Shown: positions 25,398 through 35,126, counted from the stretch's first letter. The stretch: 64,000 nt of DNA from Dyadobacter jejuensis (GCF_003149085.1 NZ_QGDT01000003.1:62001-126000); one strand, 5' to 3'. Notes: generated from the letters alone by a model not told the origin. Translations and numbers: made by a program.

Positions 25398-28300
25398 ATG
25401 AATTTTAAGCGATTGGTCGATATGTGGAATGGCCGAAAGACCATGACCCTGTGGTTCGTATTTTTATCCATTCAGCTCTTTGCTCAGCAACACCTCAATT
25501 TTGACAAGAATTGGAAGTTTTTGTTGGGTGATGTGGCGGGAGCCGAAAGTCCAGACTATGCCGATGGGGCATGGCGAACCTTGAATGTCCCCCACGATTG
25601 GAGTATAGAAGGGGAATACGACCAAGCCAATCCGATGGGTGCACAATGCGGGTATCTTCCGGCTGGGTTCGGTTGGTACCGCAAGACCATACCCGTTCCG
25701 AAATCTTGGAAAGGAAAAGAAGTCTCTATCGCCTTCGACGGGGTGTTTATGAATAGTACGGTATGGGCCAACGGTGTTAAGCTCGGTACCCGACCCTACG
25801 GATGGTCCTCGTTCCGGTACGACCTCAGCGCCATCGCCCAAAAAGCCGAATACATTACTTTTGCCGTTCGAGTCGATAATGACAAGCAACCCTCGGCCCG
25901 ATGGTATACCGGCAGCGGAATATATGCACATACCTGGATCGATATTACTGATCCAATCCATATCCCCCGCGATGGGGGTGTATTCGTTCGTACGCAAGGT
26001 TCACGCGAAGGATTTTCCGCTGGCTCGACGGTGATGGTGGACACCGACGTAAGAAACAAGGGGACTCAAAGTAAAGAATTGATCGTTCGGACCACCATAG
26101 TGGACCCTGACGGTAAGGTGTTGAGCAGAACCGATAATATTCTGAACCTGGTGGCACAAGAAACTCAGACAGTTGCTCAAACCATGGTGTTGCCTACAGC
26201 ACAACGCTGGTCGTTAGAATCGCCCAATTTATACATGGCAGTGAGCGAAGTATATGAAGGCAAGACACTGAAGGACCGTGTGGAAACCAAATTTGGAATA
26301 CGTGACATCGAATGGAAGCCTGAATCGGGGATGTGGCTTAACGGAAAGAATGTCAAACTACAAGGAGTTTGTAATCATCAAGATGCTGGGGCTTTAGGTG
26401 CCGCCGTTCCCGACAAAATACTTCGTTTTCGAATCGAGCAGCTTAAAAGAATGGGCGTGAATGCCATTAGAACGACGCATAATCCACAGACACCAGTTTT
26501 TTATGACCTTTGCGACGAACTCGGAATGCTCGTCATGGATGAGGTGTTCGATGGCTGGAAGAAAAAGGCTGCTGAAGATTATGGCGCACGTTTCTTTGAG
26601 CAATGGTGGAAGCGCGACCTTACCGATTGGATCAAACGGGACCGCAACCACCCCTCGGTAGTGATCTATAGCGTGGGCAATGAAACCGGTGGGGCGGTAG
26701 GCCAGGATATAGTAGCACTTTGCCATTCGCTGGATGCCACTAGGTCCGTCACTTCAGGACATTCGGGTTCCGAATTTATGGATGTTTTAGGGGTAAATGG
26801 GCACAGTGAAAAAATGGGGTTTTTTGATACTATGGAAACAGATCGGGTATTTATAGGCACGGAAAATACCCATACTTGGCAGGTACGCGGTTATTATCGA
26901 ACCAAAACCTGGTATCGGGATGGTTATCCTAATGATAAACAAAAGCCTTATGAGATTCCGGATTTAACCCAAAAGGAGGTTTTTTCTCATGACTGGGTTC
27001 GGGATGAGGAAAGAGGGAACCGAAAACAGATCTTCAATTCGAGCTACGATAACGCCACCGTCCGCCTTACAGCCAGGCATAACATAGCGCAGATTCGCGA
27101 CATCCCTCAATATGCTGGCTCATTTCGCTGGACCGGGCACGATTATATCGGAGAGGCAGGCTATGTACATGGTGGTTGGCCTTTCAAATCCTTTATGGGT
27201 GGGGCTATCGATATGGCCAACTTCGAAAAAGATTTGTTTTATCTTTATCAGAGTCAATGGACCAATAGGCCCATGCTGCATATACTGCCACACTGGACCC
27301 ACCCCAAGGTAGTAGAGGGTACCGAGATCCCCGTCTGGGTTTATTCTAATTGCGAGGAAGTAGAACTGTTTTTGGACGGCAAATCCTTGGGAAAGAAAAA
27401 GCCAGGTGCAGCCTGGGATCAGATGCAGGTCCAATGGCTAGTACCCTGGCATCCGGGGAAAATTAAAGCGGTAGGTTATAAGAATGGTAAAGCGGTTTCT
27501 GAAGATGTGAGAGCGACTGCCCTAGCCCCGGCAAAGATAGCACTATCGGTCGACGGCCTCCCGTTGGCACCCTCAGGAGCCGACTTGGTACAGGTGCGGG
27601 TTACCACCACCGACGAGGCCGATGTCCCTTATCCATATGGGGAGACTCGGACTTATTTTCATGTATTCGGTCCAGCCAAAGTGAAGGCTCTGGATAATGG
27701 CAGCCCGGTTGATGTAGAAAAGCATTTTGAGGCGGTCAGTCGAAATGCTTTCTATGGATTGACAAGAGCTTATATAGAATCCTCCGAAGAGCGGGGAGCC
27801 GTTACCTTGCTAGCCAGTGCGATACTAGGTGAAAAAAAGCAAATTACTTCCAATAGAGTATCTATCGATACCCGGTTATTGTCGTTACGTGGTAAAGTGC
27901 CCGAAATGGATATCAACGTCTTTTATACCCTCGATGGAAGCATTCCAACTCCACAGGCCAACGAGTACCAGGGCCCATTTGAAGTAAAATTAGGGACCAC
28001 GGTCAAGGCCTTGGTGATGGTAGATGGAAAGAAATTGCAATATATGGAGGAGCGGTTCGCGGAAGATGAAGGGTTCGTGTGGAATGACCTCCAGGCCATC
28101 CACCGGGTAGAGGGGGAGCAGGCCGAAAATGCCAAATTTGACGGGGCCACGATTGCCACCAATGGCAAAGACTTTAACGGGAAGGCATACCTTCGGTTTG
28201 AAAAGAAAAAGGGGGCCTTTATAGAATGGTATCAAGAAAATGATGGAGGAGCCTTTGACGCCGATTTGTATATTCGTCATAGCGGTAAGACGAGCACTGG

Positions 28301-28490
28301 CTCATTAGTACGCCTTACTGTCAACGGAAAGGTGGTAAAGGAACAGTTGCTTCTGCCGAGTACCAACCACTGGGGTGGGGAGTGGACGAAAACCAAAGTA
28401 CTCGTACATTTAGGAAGAGGAGCCAATACGATTCGTATTACCACCTTGGACGATACGGGGGTGTTGATAGACGAAGTTCTGATAAAATAA
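25398..28490 (+). CDS. GH2 family glycosidase (beta-galactosidase-like) with C-terminal accessory domains
   Basis: 1030 residues; signal peptide ends at QLFAQ. GH2 sugar-binding domain (about 30-200, WRTLNVPHDWSIEGEY), Ig-like domain, then the TIM barrel with GVCNHQDAG, acid/base glutamate in IYSVGNETGG (about 421-430) and nucleophile glutamate in IGTENTHTW (about 483-491). A DUF4982-like domain (PHWTHP, WVYSNCEEVELFLDGKSLG) follows, then Ig-like, chitobiase-C-terminal-like (VFYTLDGSIPTP) and a terminal CBM6/35-like domain (VEGEQAENAKF ... GVLIDEVLIK). It likely cleaves a beta-linked galactose or related sugar from a glycan; exact specificity cannot be read. Next gene, 10 bp on, encodes a Crp/Fnr regulator. 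Confidence 0.9.
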   Translation: MNFKRLVDMWNGRKTMTLWFVFLSIQLFAQQHLNFDKNWKFLLGDVAGAESPDYADGAWRTLNVPHDWSIEGEYDQANPMGAQCGYLPAGFGWYRKTIPVPKSWKGKEVSIAFDGVFMNSTVWANGVKLGTRPYGWSSFRYDLSAIAQKAEYITFAVRVDNDKQPSARWYTGSGIYAHTWIDITDPIHIPRDGGVFVRTQGSREGFSAGSTVMVDTDVRNKGTQSKELIVRTTIVDPDGKVLSRTDNILNLVAQETQTVAQTMVLPTAQRWSLESPNLYMAVSEVYEGKTLKDRVETKFGIRDIEWKPESGMWLNGKNVKLQGVCNHQDAGALGAAVPDKILRFRIEQLKRMGVNAIRTTHNPQTPVFYDLCDELGMLVMDEVFDGWKKKAAEDYGARFFEQWWKRDLTDWIKRDRNHPSVVIYSVGNETGGAVGQDIVALCHSLDATRSVTSGHSGSEFMDVLGVNGHSEKMGFFDTMETDRVFIGTENTHTWQVRGYYRTKTWYRDGYPNDKQKPYEIPDLTQKEVFSHDWVRDEERGNRKQIFNSSYDNATVRLTARHNIAQIRDIPQYAGSFRWTGHDYIGEAGYVHGGWPFKSFMGGAIDMANFEKDLFYLYQSQWTNRPMLHILPHWTHPKVVEGTEIPVWVYSNCEEVELFLDGKSLGKKKPGAAWDQMQVQWLVPWHPGKIKAVGYKNGKAVSEDVRATALAPAKIALSVDGLPLAPSGADLVQVRVTTTDEADVPYPYGETRTYFHVFGPAKVKALDNGSPVDVEKHFEAVSRNAFYGLTRAYIESSEERGAVTLLASAILGEKKQITSNRVSIDTRLLSLRGKVPEMDINVFYTLDGSIPTPQANEYQGPFEVKLGTTVKALVMVDGKKLQYMEERFAEDEGFVWNDLQAIHRVEGEQAENAKFDGATIATNGKDFNGKAYLRFEKKKGAFIEWYQENDGGAFDADLYIRHSGKTSTGSLVRLTVNGKVVKEQLLLPSTNHWGGEWTKTKVLVHLGRGANTIRITTLDDTGVLIDEVLIK

Positions 28491-28500
28491 AAATGCGATC

Positions 28501-29115
28501 ATGGAAACATCAAAAGAAAGTGGGAAAAATGCCCTTATCGAGTATATAGAACAGTATATGCCGCTTACTTCTGAAGAAAAGAGTTCCTTGGAAGGCTTGA
28601 ATTTGTTTAGGGAATATAAAAAAGGCGAAGTGCTACTCAAGGAAGGGGCGTATTCTAAAGAGACTTACTTTGTACTGAAGGGATGCCTGCGAAGCTATTA
28701 TATCCACGATGCTGAAGAAATAACGACGGAATTCTATACTGAACTAGAGGGCGTGTCGCCCGCATGTAGCCAAACCGATGAGGCTTCCGAGTACTTTATC
28801 GATTGCGTGGAAGATAGCCTGGTGAGTGTCGGTACTCAGGACATGGAAGAGGATATGTTTCAAAAGTTTCCACGATTTGAATCCCTTTGTCGTATTTTGT
28901 CGGAAAAGCTCCTGCTGAAGCAACAGACGGCCATGGTAAACTATAAGACTTCTAGTCCCGAGCAACGGTACCTGCAGCTTATGGAAACGAACCCTGGACT
29001 GGTCCATCGAGTGCCTCAATATCAAATTGCCAGTTATTTGGGGATTAAACCGGAGTCCCTGAGCCGAATTCGGAAAAGAATTATGCAGAAGGCCTTTTCG
29101 GCACATCATCATTGA
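28501..29115 (+). CDS. Crp/Fnr family transcriptional regulator
   Basis: 204 residues. A cNMP-binding jelly roll (about 25-130) includes KKGEVLLKEGAYSKETYFVL and GCLRSYYI; the C-terminal winged helix-turn-helix is YQIASYLGIKPESLSRIRK (about 175-193). No cysteine cluster for an Fe-S centre, so not Fnr-like in sensing. Its start is 10 bp after the GH2 stop, which suggests co-expression. It is the only Crp/Fnr protein in the window and therefore a possible, unproven, reader of the Crp-like operators in the sulfur operon. Confidence 0.9.
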   Translation: METSKESGKNALIEYIEQYMPLTSEEKSSLEGLNLFREYKKGEVLLKEGAYSKETYFVLKGCLRSYYIHDAEEITTEFYTELEGVSPACSQTDEASEYFIDCVEDSLVSVGTQDMEEDMFQKFPRFESLCRILSEKLLLKQQTAMVNYKTSSPEQRYLQLMETNPGLVHRVPQYQIASYLGIKPESLSRIRKRIMQKAFSAHHH

Positions 29116-29167
29116 CGAACGGTGGTGTTTCTTAACCAAAGTCAACGAGAGTAAAATGCCAGCAGGA

Positions 29168-29175
29168 TAGTTTTG
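29168..29175 (+). promoter_or_regulatory. -7 promoter element (TAGTTTTG) for the barrel-like gene
   Basis: TAGTTTTG matches TAnnTTTG exactly, 26 nt before the ATG at 29202. It overlaps the GTG that would otherwise lengthen the gene, supporting the ATG as the start. Confidence 0.5.
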
Positions 29176-29201
29176 TGTTATTAATTATAAAACACGAAAC
29201 C

Positions 29202-29822
29202 ATGATACAAAAAACTTTTCTGGCTGCCTTGTTGGCGATCGTCTCCTTAGGGGACAATTGGGCCCAACCCAATAAAAATGAAACGACGCTCAAAAAACAC
29301 TTTGTTTCCAGTTCAGCCTTTATGCTCTTCAATATGGCCGGCATGGAGGATTCTCCTTCGTTCTATCAGCTGAATTTTGGGTATCGCTTTACGCCCAAAG
29401 ATGCCTTAATACTAGAGGCCATCACTTGGAAGTACCATGCGCCCTTAGGTATTCCTTATGGGCCTTCTCACGGAAATAAAGAGGAAAATTATCCTGGATC
29501 GGTTCGTTCTATAGGCCTTGGATTGGCTTATCAGCGTTTTCTGTGGAAGGGCATGTTTACTACCGTTCATGCTACGCCTTTCTTCCAGCAGTATTACACA
29601 TCCGAACAGAAGAAAATACAAAATGGCTTTCAGTTATTCACGGTGTTGCGCCTAGGGTACCAATTTAAGCTGGCCAAAAATCGAATTTTTATCGAGCCCT
29701 CAGTCGCTTTTACCCATTGGCCTATCAATACTAATTTGCCAGAGGATTTTGAAACTAAGGAAGACAAATGGTCCAACTACTTTTTGTTTGAACCTGGCCT
29801 TCATATTGGGTTTCAATTTTAG
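29202..29822 (+). CDS. Hypothetical exported barrel-like protein
   Basis: 206 residues from the ATG at 29202 (MIQKTFLAALLAI), with a signal peptide ending near DNWAQ. Alternating strands (FYQLNFGYRFTPKDALILE, GLGLAYQRFLWKGMFTTVHA, RLGYQFKLAKNRIFIEPSVA) and a terminal FLFEPGLHIGFQF suggest a small outer-membrane barrel. I do not recognise the family. It has its own promoter element and follows the Crp/Fnr gene by 86 bp, so regulation by that protein is possible. Confidence 0.62.
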   Translation: MIQKTFLAALLAIVSLGDNWAQPNKNETTLKKHFVSSSAFMLFNMAGMEDSPSFYQLNFGYRFTPKDALILEAITWKYHAPLGIPYGPSHGNKEENYPGSVRSIGLGLAYQRFLWKGMFTTVHATPFFQQYYTSEQKKIQNGFQLFTVLRLGYQFKLAKNRIFIEPSVAFTHWPINTNLPEDFETKEDKWSNYFLFEPGLHIGFQF

Positions 29823-29837
29823 GGGGAGCACGAGTAA

Positions 29838-30203
29838 CTATCGATAAAACGCTCCGATATGCCAAAGCACTCCTGAGGGGTCATGTACAAAGCATTCCCT
29901 TCCCCAGTCGAGGTCATGGATGGGTTTTATTCGTATGTTTTTGTATTTGGTAGTTAGCTTAAGGCTTACCAAATCGTCCCAAAATCTGTCGAGATCGGCA
30001 ACTTCCATGAACACCATGGTGTTGTCGATCCATTCGGGTATATAGGCATCTTGTAAATAGAACCCCATATTATCAGTAGAAAAATAAGACAGATTCTCAG
30101 AAAGAATGGTCTCTTTAAACCCGAAATCTAGGTAGAATTGTCTAGAAATTTGATAATCTTTAGCGCCGATAAAAGGGCGAATGGAGCGGGCATGATGTTG
30201 CAT
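29838..30203 (-). CDS. VOC (glyoxalase/bleomycin-resistance) family protein
   Basis: 121 residues with the paired beta-alpha-beta-beta-beta units of the VOC fold: RPFIGAKDYQISRQFYLDFG, FMEVADLDRFWDDLVSL and WGRECFVHDPSGVLWHIGAF, the last being the typical C-terminal metal-side strand. Members include glyoxalases, dioxygenases and antibiotic-binding proteins; nothing here indicates which. It is convergent with the barrel gene (15-bp gap) and precedes nuoA's 3' end by 67 bp. Confidence 0.85.
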   Translation of the reverse strand: MQHHARSIRPFIGAKDYQISRQFYLDFGFKETILSENLSYFSTDNMGFYLQDAYIPEWIDNTMVFMEVADLDRFWDDLVSLKLTTKYKNIRIKPIHDLDWGRECFVHDPSGVLWHIGAFYR

Positions 30204-30270
30204 CAGAAGGCTTGAAGGTGGTTAGTGGCTAAATGGCTTAGGTAAAGCTCAACAAACCCAATCTGAGCGG

Positions 30271-30744
30271 TCATTTCTTACGCTCATACCGCTTGTTGAC
30301 ATCCCGATACAAATCCATCGGCACAGGCGATTGTGCTTGGGGTATCCGCGGTTTTGGCCGCACCCAATCCAAATATCCCTTTCCCCACGCATAGGCCAAG
30401 CCTAAGGCTAAAACGCCGACGAAAGCCGTCATTTCGGCCATGGCAAACCAGCCCCATAGTCCGTTGGTTTGTTGGATCAGGTCCTCGTTGCCAAATACTA
30501 CCGCCCAAGGGAAGAGAAAGAGTAATTCTACTTCGAAGAGTACGAAAACCAGGGCTACCACATAGAAGCGTACATTGAACTGTACTCCGGCGTTTCCCTG
30601 GGGCTCTTCTCCCGACTCATAGGTGGTTAGTTTTTCCTCATTGGGCCGGCTCGGCCGTAACCATTTGGCTAGGCCCAGCATGGCACCCGTAAGTACCATG
30701 GCGGCAATGATAAAAAGCAGAATCGTTCCGAAGTCGGTCAGCAT
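30271..30744 (-). CDS. nuoA: NADH-quinone oxidoreductase subunit A
   Basis: 157 residues, three membrane helices (about 7-29, 62-85, 97-120). Conserved NuoA phrases: TYESGEEPQGNAGVQFNVRF (about 40-59) and LFEVELLFLFPWAVVF. The C-terminal tail is about 25 residues longer than usual (PRIPQAQSPVPM). NuoA is a membrane subunit near the quinone site of complex I. It is separated from nuoB by about 14 kb although strand and order are kept, and it now stands just downstream of the thiamine operon, 62 bp from the thiF-like gene. Confidence 0.93.
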   Translation of the reverse strand: MLTDFGTILLFIIAAMVLTGAMLGLAKWLRPSRPNEEKLTTYESGEEPQGNAGVQFNVRFYVVALVFVLFEVELLFLFPWAVVFGNEDLIQQTNGLWGWFAMAEMTAFVGVLALGLAYAWGKGYLDWVRPKPRIPQAQSPVPMDLYRDVNKRYERKK

Positions 30745-30806
30745 AGATGATGTTTATTTGGCATACAAAACTAAGCAAATTTGCCCATAAGCATGGGCAA
30801 ATGTAT

Positions 30807-31922
30807 TTATTCCTCCTTCATCCAGTAGCTTTCGCCTTGGTAGCCATTTTGTTGCAGCAATTTTTGAGCCATCTGGCTACGCCGTCCACTTCTACAATAA
30901 AACACGATCGTCTTATCGGCGGGCATGGTCGTTAACGACTGGGGGAGGTCGGGCAGTGGGATATTGATTCCATTGATAGGGTCCTCCTCAAACTCATATT
31001 CCTCCCGTACATCGACCAGATACAGCTGTTCTGCATTGCTCGCCAGGCGCTCCTCATAAGTGTGGAACGGGATCTGCGTTTCGAATCTATGGGACTCTTG
31101 TGCGTCCTGCGAAGCTAGAATAGGCTGGCTATAGGCTTCCTTAGGCTCGCTTACCTCCGCCAACTGGCCTGTTTTCGCCTGGCTTTCCATGGGCTGAAGT
31201 TGTGCTGGATCTTTTTTGAACTGGAAGGTGTGGGTGCTATTGTTGAGTGCGTTATAAATAAGTAGCTGGCCGCTAAGTACCTCACCCATTTCACAGATGA
31301 TTTTGACGACTTCATTGGCCATTAGCGAGCCAATAATCCCTGGCAATATGCCTAAGACGCCCGCTTCAGCACAGCTATCGCCTTCACTGGCATCGGGAAA
31401 GAGACAGCGATAGGTGGGGCCCCCTTGGTAGTTGAACACCGACACCTGCCCTTCAAACCGAAGGATAGAGCCGAAGACCATCGGGATGCCGACCTTATAG
31501 GAAGCATCGCTGAGGGTATACCGGGTAGGAAAATTGTCGGAGCCATCTACGACCAAATCGTAGCCTGGCAGGATATAATATGCATTTTTTTGTGTAATCC
31601 TTTCTTCAAAGACCTCGAAGGTAACGTAAGGATTTTGTTTCTCCAGCTTTTCTTTGGCCGTTATAGCCTTTCCTAGGCCTACATCTTCAGGGCCATAGAG
31701 GATCTGGCGGTGAAGATTGGTAAGGGCCACACGGTCATCGTCGACGATCCCGATATGGCCTACTCCAGCTGCCGTAAGATACTGTAATACGGGGCAGCCT
31801 AAGCCCCCAGCCCCCACCACGAGCACCCTGGCATTTTTGAGTTTTTCCTGTCCAGACAGGCCCAATTCGGGCATAACGATCTGTCGACTATATCTTTTCC
31901 TTTCTTGAGGTTCGAAATTCAT
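30807..31922 (-). CDS. thiF: ThiF/MoeB-type adenylyltransferase with C-terminal rhodanese domain
   Basis: 371 residues. N-terminal E1-like adenylyltransferase (about 1-245): Rossmann motif VLVVGAGGLGCPVLQYL, arginine-rich NLHRQILYG, and GSDNFPTRY. Catalytic-cysteine region EGDSCAEAGVLGILPG is present, but the usual zinc CxxC pairs of MoeB are reduced to YRCLF. The C-terminal rhodanese domain (about 275-371) has an intact active site, FYCRSGRRS. It would adenylate the C-terminal glycine of ThiS (or MoaD) and help load sulfur. Placement as last gene of the thi operon favours ThiF; a dual role in molybdopterin synthesis is possible. Confidence 0.85.
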   Translation of the reverse strand: MNFEPQERKRYSRQIVMPELGLSGQEKLKNARVLVVGAGGLGCPVLQYLTAAGVGHIGIVDDDRVALTNLHRQILYGPEDVGLGKAITAKEKLEKQNPYVTFEVFEERITQKNAYYILPGYDLVVDGSDNFPTRYTLSDASYKVGIPMVFGSILRFEGQVSVFNYQGGPTYRCLFPDASEGDSCAEAGVLGILPGIIGSLMANEVVKIICEMGEVLSGQLLIYNALNNSTHTFQFKKDPAQLQPMESQAKTGQLAEVSEPKEAYSQPILASQDAQESHRFETQIPFHTYEERLASNAEQLYLVDVREEYEFEEDPINGINIPLPDLPQSLTTMPADKTIVFYCRSGRRSQMAQKLLQQNGYQGESYWMKEE

Positions 31923-32037
31923 TTTTTGCTCGCTTAGTAGGGTACTATTTCCGAATTCATCGGATTTTTATCAAACAATAGAATGGCCGTAGTTGTTCAC
32001 TGGGTTGCCATATTATTGGATGAGTGGTCGGTTTGTC

Positions 32038-33147
32038 CTATAAAACCCTGTCCCAGTCCTTCCAAACGGCTTCATAGCCCTGCTTGGATATGACTTCGGC
32101 CATCTCTTGAGGGCTCCGTTCGTCGCTGATCTCAAACTGCTCCAAGGAGTCGGTAGCGGCTGTATAGCCCCCTGGGTTAGTTTTGGACCCTGCACTGATC
32201 GAGGTAATCCCCAGTGGTATACAGTGGTTTCTGAATGTTTCCGTTTCTCGGGTAGAGAGGCTCAGCTCGAGCTCTTCGTCGAGCAGGCGATAGGCACATA
32301 TGAGCTGCACCAGTTCCCGGTCATTCATCTCTACTTTAGGCGGCAGTCCGCCGGAAAATGGTCTGAGCCGAGGGAAGGACAGGCTGTATTTGGTTTGCCA
32401 ATAGGTTTTTTCCAAGTACCGTAAATGTAAGGCTGTAAAAAAGCTATCGGTACGCCAATCTTCGAGACCAATAAGAACACCCAGGCCAATTTTATGGACG
32501 CCCGCTTGGCCCGCCCGATCGGGGGTCTCTAGCCGGTATCGGAAGTTCGATTTTTTCCCTTTAGGGTGGTGTTTTCTGTAATCCTCCTGATGGTAAGTCT
32601 CTTGATATACCAATACCGAATGCAGTCCCTCGGGTATCAACATTTCATATTCCTGTCTATCGAGGGGTTGAATTTCCATGGAAATCTGCGCAAAATGGGG
32701 GCGGATGAGCCGCAGCACCTTCTTGAAGTAGTCGGTATGTACCGTTTGGTTGGCCTCTCCCGTTACCAGCAGCACATGCTCATAACCCAAGTCTTTGATG
32801 ACCTTTACTTCTTCCAGTAGTTCTTTTTCAGTCAGTGTTTTGCGCCTTACTTTATTGTCGAGACTAAATCCGCAGTAAGTACATATATTGGTACACTCGT
32901 TGGACAGGTACAAAGGGATATACATCTGGATGGTTTTCCCGAACCGCTTTTGTGTCAGCCTGTGGCTCGCCTGCGCCATTTGTTCCAGATAAGGCAAGGC
33001 CGCTGGGGAAATCAGGGCCTTAAAATCTTCGAGGCTTCGACGGGTACTCGACAAGGCTCGCTGTACGTCGCCGTCGGTTTTGGCGTAGATCTGTTCCCGA
33101 ACCGAATCCCATGCGTATTGCTGAAAAATATCGAAAAAGCTAGACAT
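32038..33147 (-). CDS. thiH: 2-iminoacetate synthase (tyrosine lyase)
   Basis: 369 residues. Radical-SAM cysteines C-x3-C-x2-C occur in [16 protein letters not shown] (about 86-101). ThiH splits tyrosine into p-cresol and dehydroglycine, giving the C-N part of the thiazole. C-terminal features such as [13 protein letters not shown] are typical. Its start overlaps the thiG stop by 8 nt, so translation is coupled. ThiH rather than the oxygen-dependent glycine oxidase ThiO is used. Confidence 0.95.
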   Translation of the reverse strand: MSSFFDIFQQYAWDSVREQIYAKTDGDVQRALSSTRRSLEDFKALISPAALPYLEQMAQASHRLTQKRFGKTIQMYIPLYLSNECTNICTYCGFSLDNKVRRKTLTEKELLEEVKVIKDLGYEHVLLVTGEANQTVHTDYFKKVLRLIRPHFAQISMEIQPLDRQEYEMLIPEGLHSVLVYQETYHQEDYRKHHPKGKKSNFRYRLETPDRAGQAGVHKIGLGVLIGLEDWRTDSFFTALHLRYLEKTYWQTKYSLSFPRLRPFSGGLPPKVEMNDRELVQLICAYRLLDEELELSLSTRETETFRNHCIPLGITSISAGSKTNPGGYTAATDSLEQFEISDERSPQEMAEVISKQGYEAVWKDWDRVL

Positions 33148-33904
33148 CTAGAAAGGAGGTTAATGGGCTGCTAGGTACCGCTGAGGTGCCCTGTTGGCCC
33201 AAGCCCGATAAATAGGCCATACGTCCTGCTTCCACGGCCATTTTGAAAGCAAGGGCCATTTGAATAGGATCTTTGGCCACTGCAATGGCCGTATTTACCA
33301 AAACAGCATCGGCGCCCATCTCCATAGCCTGGGCGGCATGAGAGGGAGCCCCTATGCCCGCATCGACAATTACCGGAACCCTACTCTGTTCGATGATGAT
33401 CCTTAAAAAGTCCTCAGTTTTTAATCCTAAGTTGCTGCCAATGGGAGCGCCTAGGGGCATCACTGCGGCGGTACCGCAGTCCTCAAGGCGTTTGCAGAGC
33501 ACGGGGTCGGCGTGGATGTAGGGGAGCACCACAAAGCCTAGCTTGGCTAGCTCTTCGGTAGCGAGTAAAGTTTCTATCGGGTCGGGAAGCAAATACTTAG
33601 GGTCTGGGTGGATCTCCAGCTTAATCCAATTGGTCTGTAGCGCCTCCCGGGCCAGTTGGGCGGCAAATACCGCTTCTTTGGCATTCCTCACTCCGGAGGT
33701 ATTGGGAAGTAAATGAATCTTTTCGGTCTTCAATTGCTGGAGCATGTCGTCGGACTGGTCCTGAAGGTCCACCCTTTTGAGGGCTACCGTCACGAGTTCG
33801 GAACCCGACGAGGCCAATGCTGCGGCCATGGTCTGTGAGGAGCTGAACTTGCCCGTCCCAGTAAACAAGCGAGAATGGAAGGTTTTATCGGCGATAGTTA
33901 ACAT
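33140..33904 (-). CDS. thiG: Thiazole synthase
   Basis: 254 residues. Conserved ThiG phrases: [12 protein letters not shown], active-site lysine region [31 protein letters not shown] and [20 protein letters not shown]. It joins deoxyxylulose 5-phosphate, dehydroglycine and ThiS-thiocarboxylate sulfur into the thiazole. It overlaps thiE by 7 nt and thiH by 8 nt. Confidence 0.96.
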   Translation of the reverse strand: MLTIADKTFHSRLFTGTGKFSSSQTMAAALASSGSELVTVALKRVDLQDQSDDMLQQLKTEKIHLLPNTSGVRNAKEAVFAAQLAREALQTNWIKLEIHPDPKYLLPDPIETLLATEELAKLGFVVLPYIHADPVLCKRLEDCGTAAVMPLGAPIGSNLGLKTEDFLRIIIEQSRVPVIVDAGIGAPSHAAQAMEMGADAVLVNTAIAVAKDPIQMALAFKMAVEAGRMAYLSGLGQQGTSAVPSSPLTSFLDV

Positions 33905-34521
33905 AAATCGTTATAAAGTTTAGTAACGGTTGAGGCCCGGTCTGGGGCCAATAGGATCGTCGACGAAAGGGCTACCCCATGGATGCCCATATTCCTTAAA
34001 GGAGATATGTCGTCGGTTACAATTCCCCCTATGGCGATGATGGGGGTTGTTTTAGCCAATAGTTTCAAACTATTTAGAATACTTTGGTAGCCCTCAAAAC
34101 CTAGGATAGGGCTTAAGGACTTTTTGGTGGAAGTGTAGCGCAATGGCCCTAACCCTATATAATCTACCCCTTCATCCACACGTTTCAATACGTCGTGCAG
34201 ATTATTGGCCGTGCCTCCAAGGATCATTTTATCACCCACAATGGTTCGGGCCTGAGCGATGGCCATGTCCGATAGGCCGAGGTGACATCCATAGGCCTCT
34301 ACCTCACGTGCTATGGTGGGGTAGTCGTTGATCACCAGCCTAGCTTCAAAGCCGTGACAAAGGTCCTTGGCCACCTTAGCAAGCTCTAAAACCGCCTGAT
34401 GGGGGCGATCTTTCACCCGTAACTGTACCAGTCGACAGCCGGCTTGTAGTGCCAGCTGTATGCCTTCTATATGGGAAATGGTGGCGGTTTGGTTCGAAAT
34501 AAAATGTAATCGGTCTATCAT
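33898..34521 (-). CDS. thiE: Thiamine-phosphate synthase
   Basis: 207 residues from ATG 34521 ([10 protein letters not shown]). The frame can be extended upstream to 34632, but that would run deep into the preceding gene and lacks homology. TIM-barrel motifs: [46 protein letters not shown] and [11 protein letters not shown], matching ThiE pyrophosphate and thiazole sites. It couples the pyrimidine and thiazole moieties. An ATGA-type 4-nt overlap with the gene upstream indicates translational coupling. Confidence 0.93.
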   Translation of the reverse strand: MIDRLHFISNQTATISHIEGIQLALQAGCRLVQLRVKDRPHQAVLELAKVAKDLCHGFEARLVINDYPTIAREVEAYGCHLGLSDMAIAQARTIVGDKMILGGTANNLHDVLKRVDEGVDYIGLGPLRYTSTKKSLSPILGFEGYQSILNSLKLLAKTTPIIAIGGIVTDDISPLRNMGIHGVALSSTILLAPDRASTVTKLYNDLC

Positions 34522-35126
34522 GAGGTTGTGGGCATAAGTCGAACTTTCGCTGAAAGTTCTAGGAAACGTTGTACTACTTCGTGAGGATTTTGCCAGATGT
34601 AACCGAGTACGGCGGCGCCAGAAAAGCCCCATTGGGTGAGCTGTATAATGTTTTCGGCTGTTACCCCTCCTAAAGCGTAGACGGGTACGGGGCTGGTCCC
34701 CGGCAGTTCTACGTCTACAGCAGCACTATAGCCTGGTTTGGAAATACTGTCGAAAACGGGACCGAAAAAGCTATAATTAAAGGCTGGGGAAATCGTGCTT
34801 AAGCTTTCTTTTTGATGTACCGATGTGCTGATGCGATAGCCTTTGGATACATAGTTCTGCAATTCTATAGCGCTTGAGGCTCTTCGGCCTTGTTCGGTAA
34901 AATGGATCCCGCCTATGGCATAACTGCCCGACAAGGCGTGGTGATGATGGATCGTAAGTCGGCTGTGGAACTTCGTGTCTATTTGGCCTATCAGGTGTGC
35001 GACTGTATCCATTTCAGCTTCAGGTTTTCGTAGGTGAAGGCAGGCCAACCCCCGCTCAAAAAGAGCGTTGATTAGCCTAGCTTCTCCTTCAAAAAAGTGG
35101 GGTGAGGTGATGACCAGCAGCTTCAT
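34518..35126 (-). CDS. Second ThiE-like protein (TenI-type thiamine phosphate synthase/thiazole tautomerase)
   Basis: 202 residues from ATG 35126 (MKLLVITSPHFF); an extension to 35159 would need a TTG inside thiC. Same TIM-barrel layout as ThiE but more divergent: ACLHLRKPEAEMD, LTIHHHHALS, IGGIHFTEQGR, YSFFGPVFDSISKPGY, VYALGGVTAENI. The RLVINDYP segment of true ThiE is replaced by RLTIHHHHA, so catalysis as a ThiE is doubtful and a TenI-like thiazole tautomerase role is more likely. It is 4 nt from the thiC stop. Confidence 0.82.
   Translation of the reverse strand: MKLLVITSPHFFEGEARLINALFERGLACLHLRKPEAEMDTVAHLIGQIDTKFHSRLTIHHHHALSGSYAIGGIHFTEQGRRASSAIELQNYVSKGYRISTSVHQKESLSTISPAFNYSFFGPVFDSISKPGYSAAVDVELPGTSPVPVYALGGVTAENIIQLTQWGFSGAAVLGYIWQNPHEVVQRFLELSAKVRLMPTTS

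Noticed and set aside
34522..34632. N-terminal extension of thiE
   Set aside because: It would be read from the tenI coding region in another frame, is serine/arginine-rich, and ThiE proteins begin like the MIDRLHFIS found at 34521.
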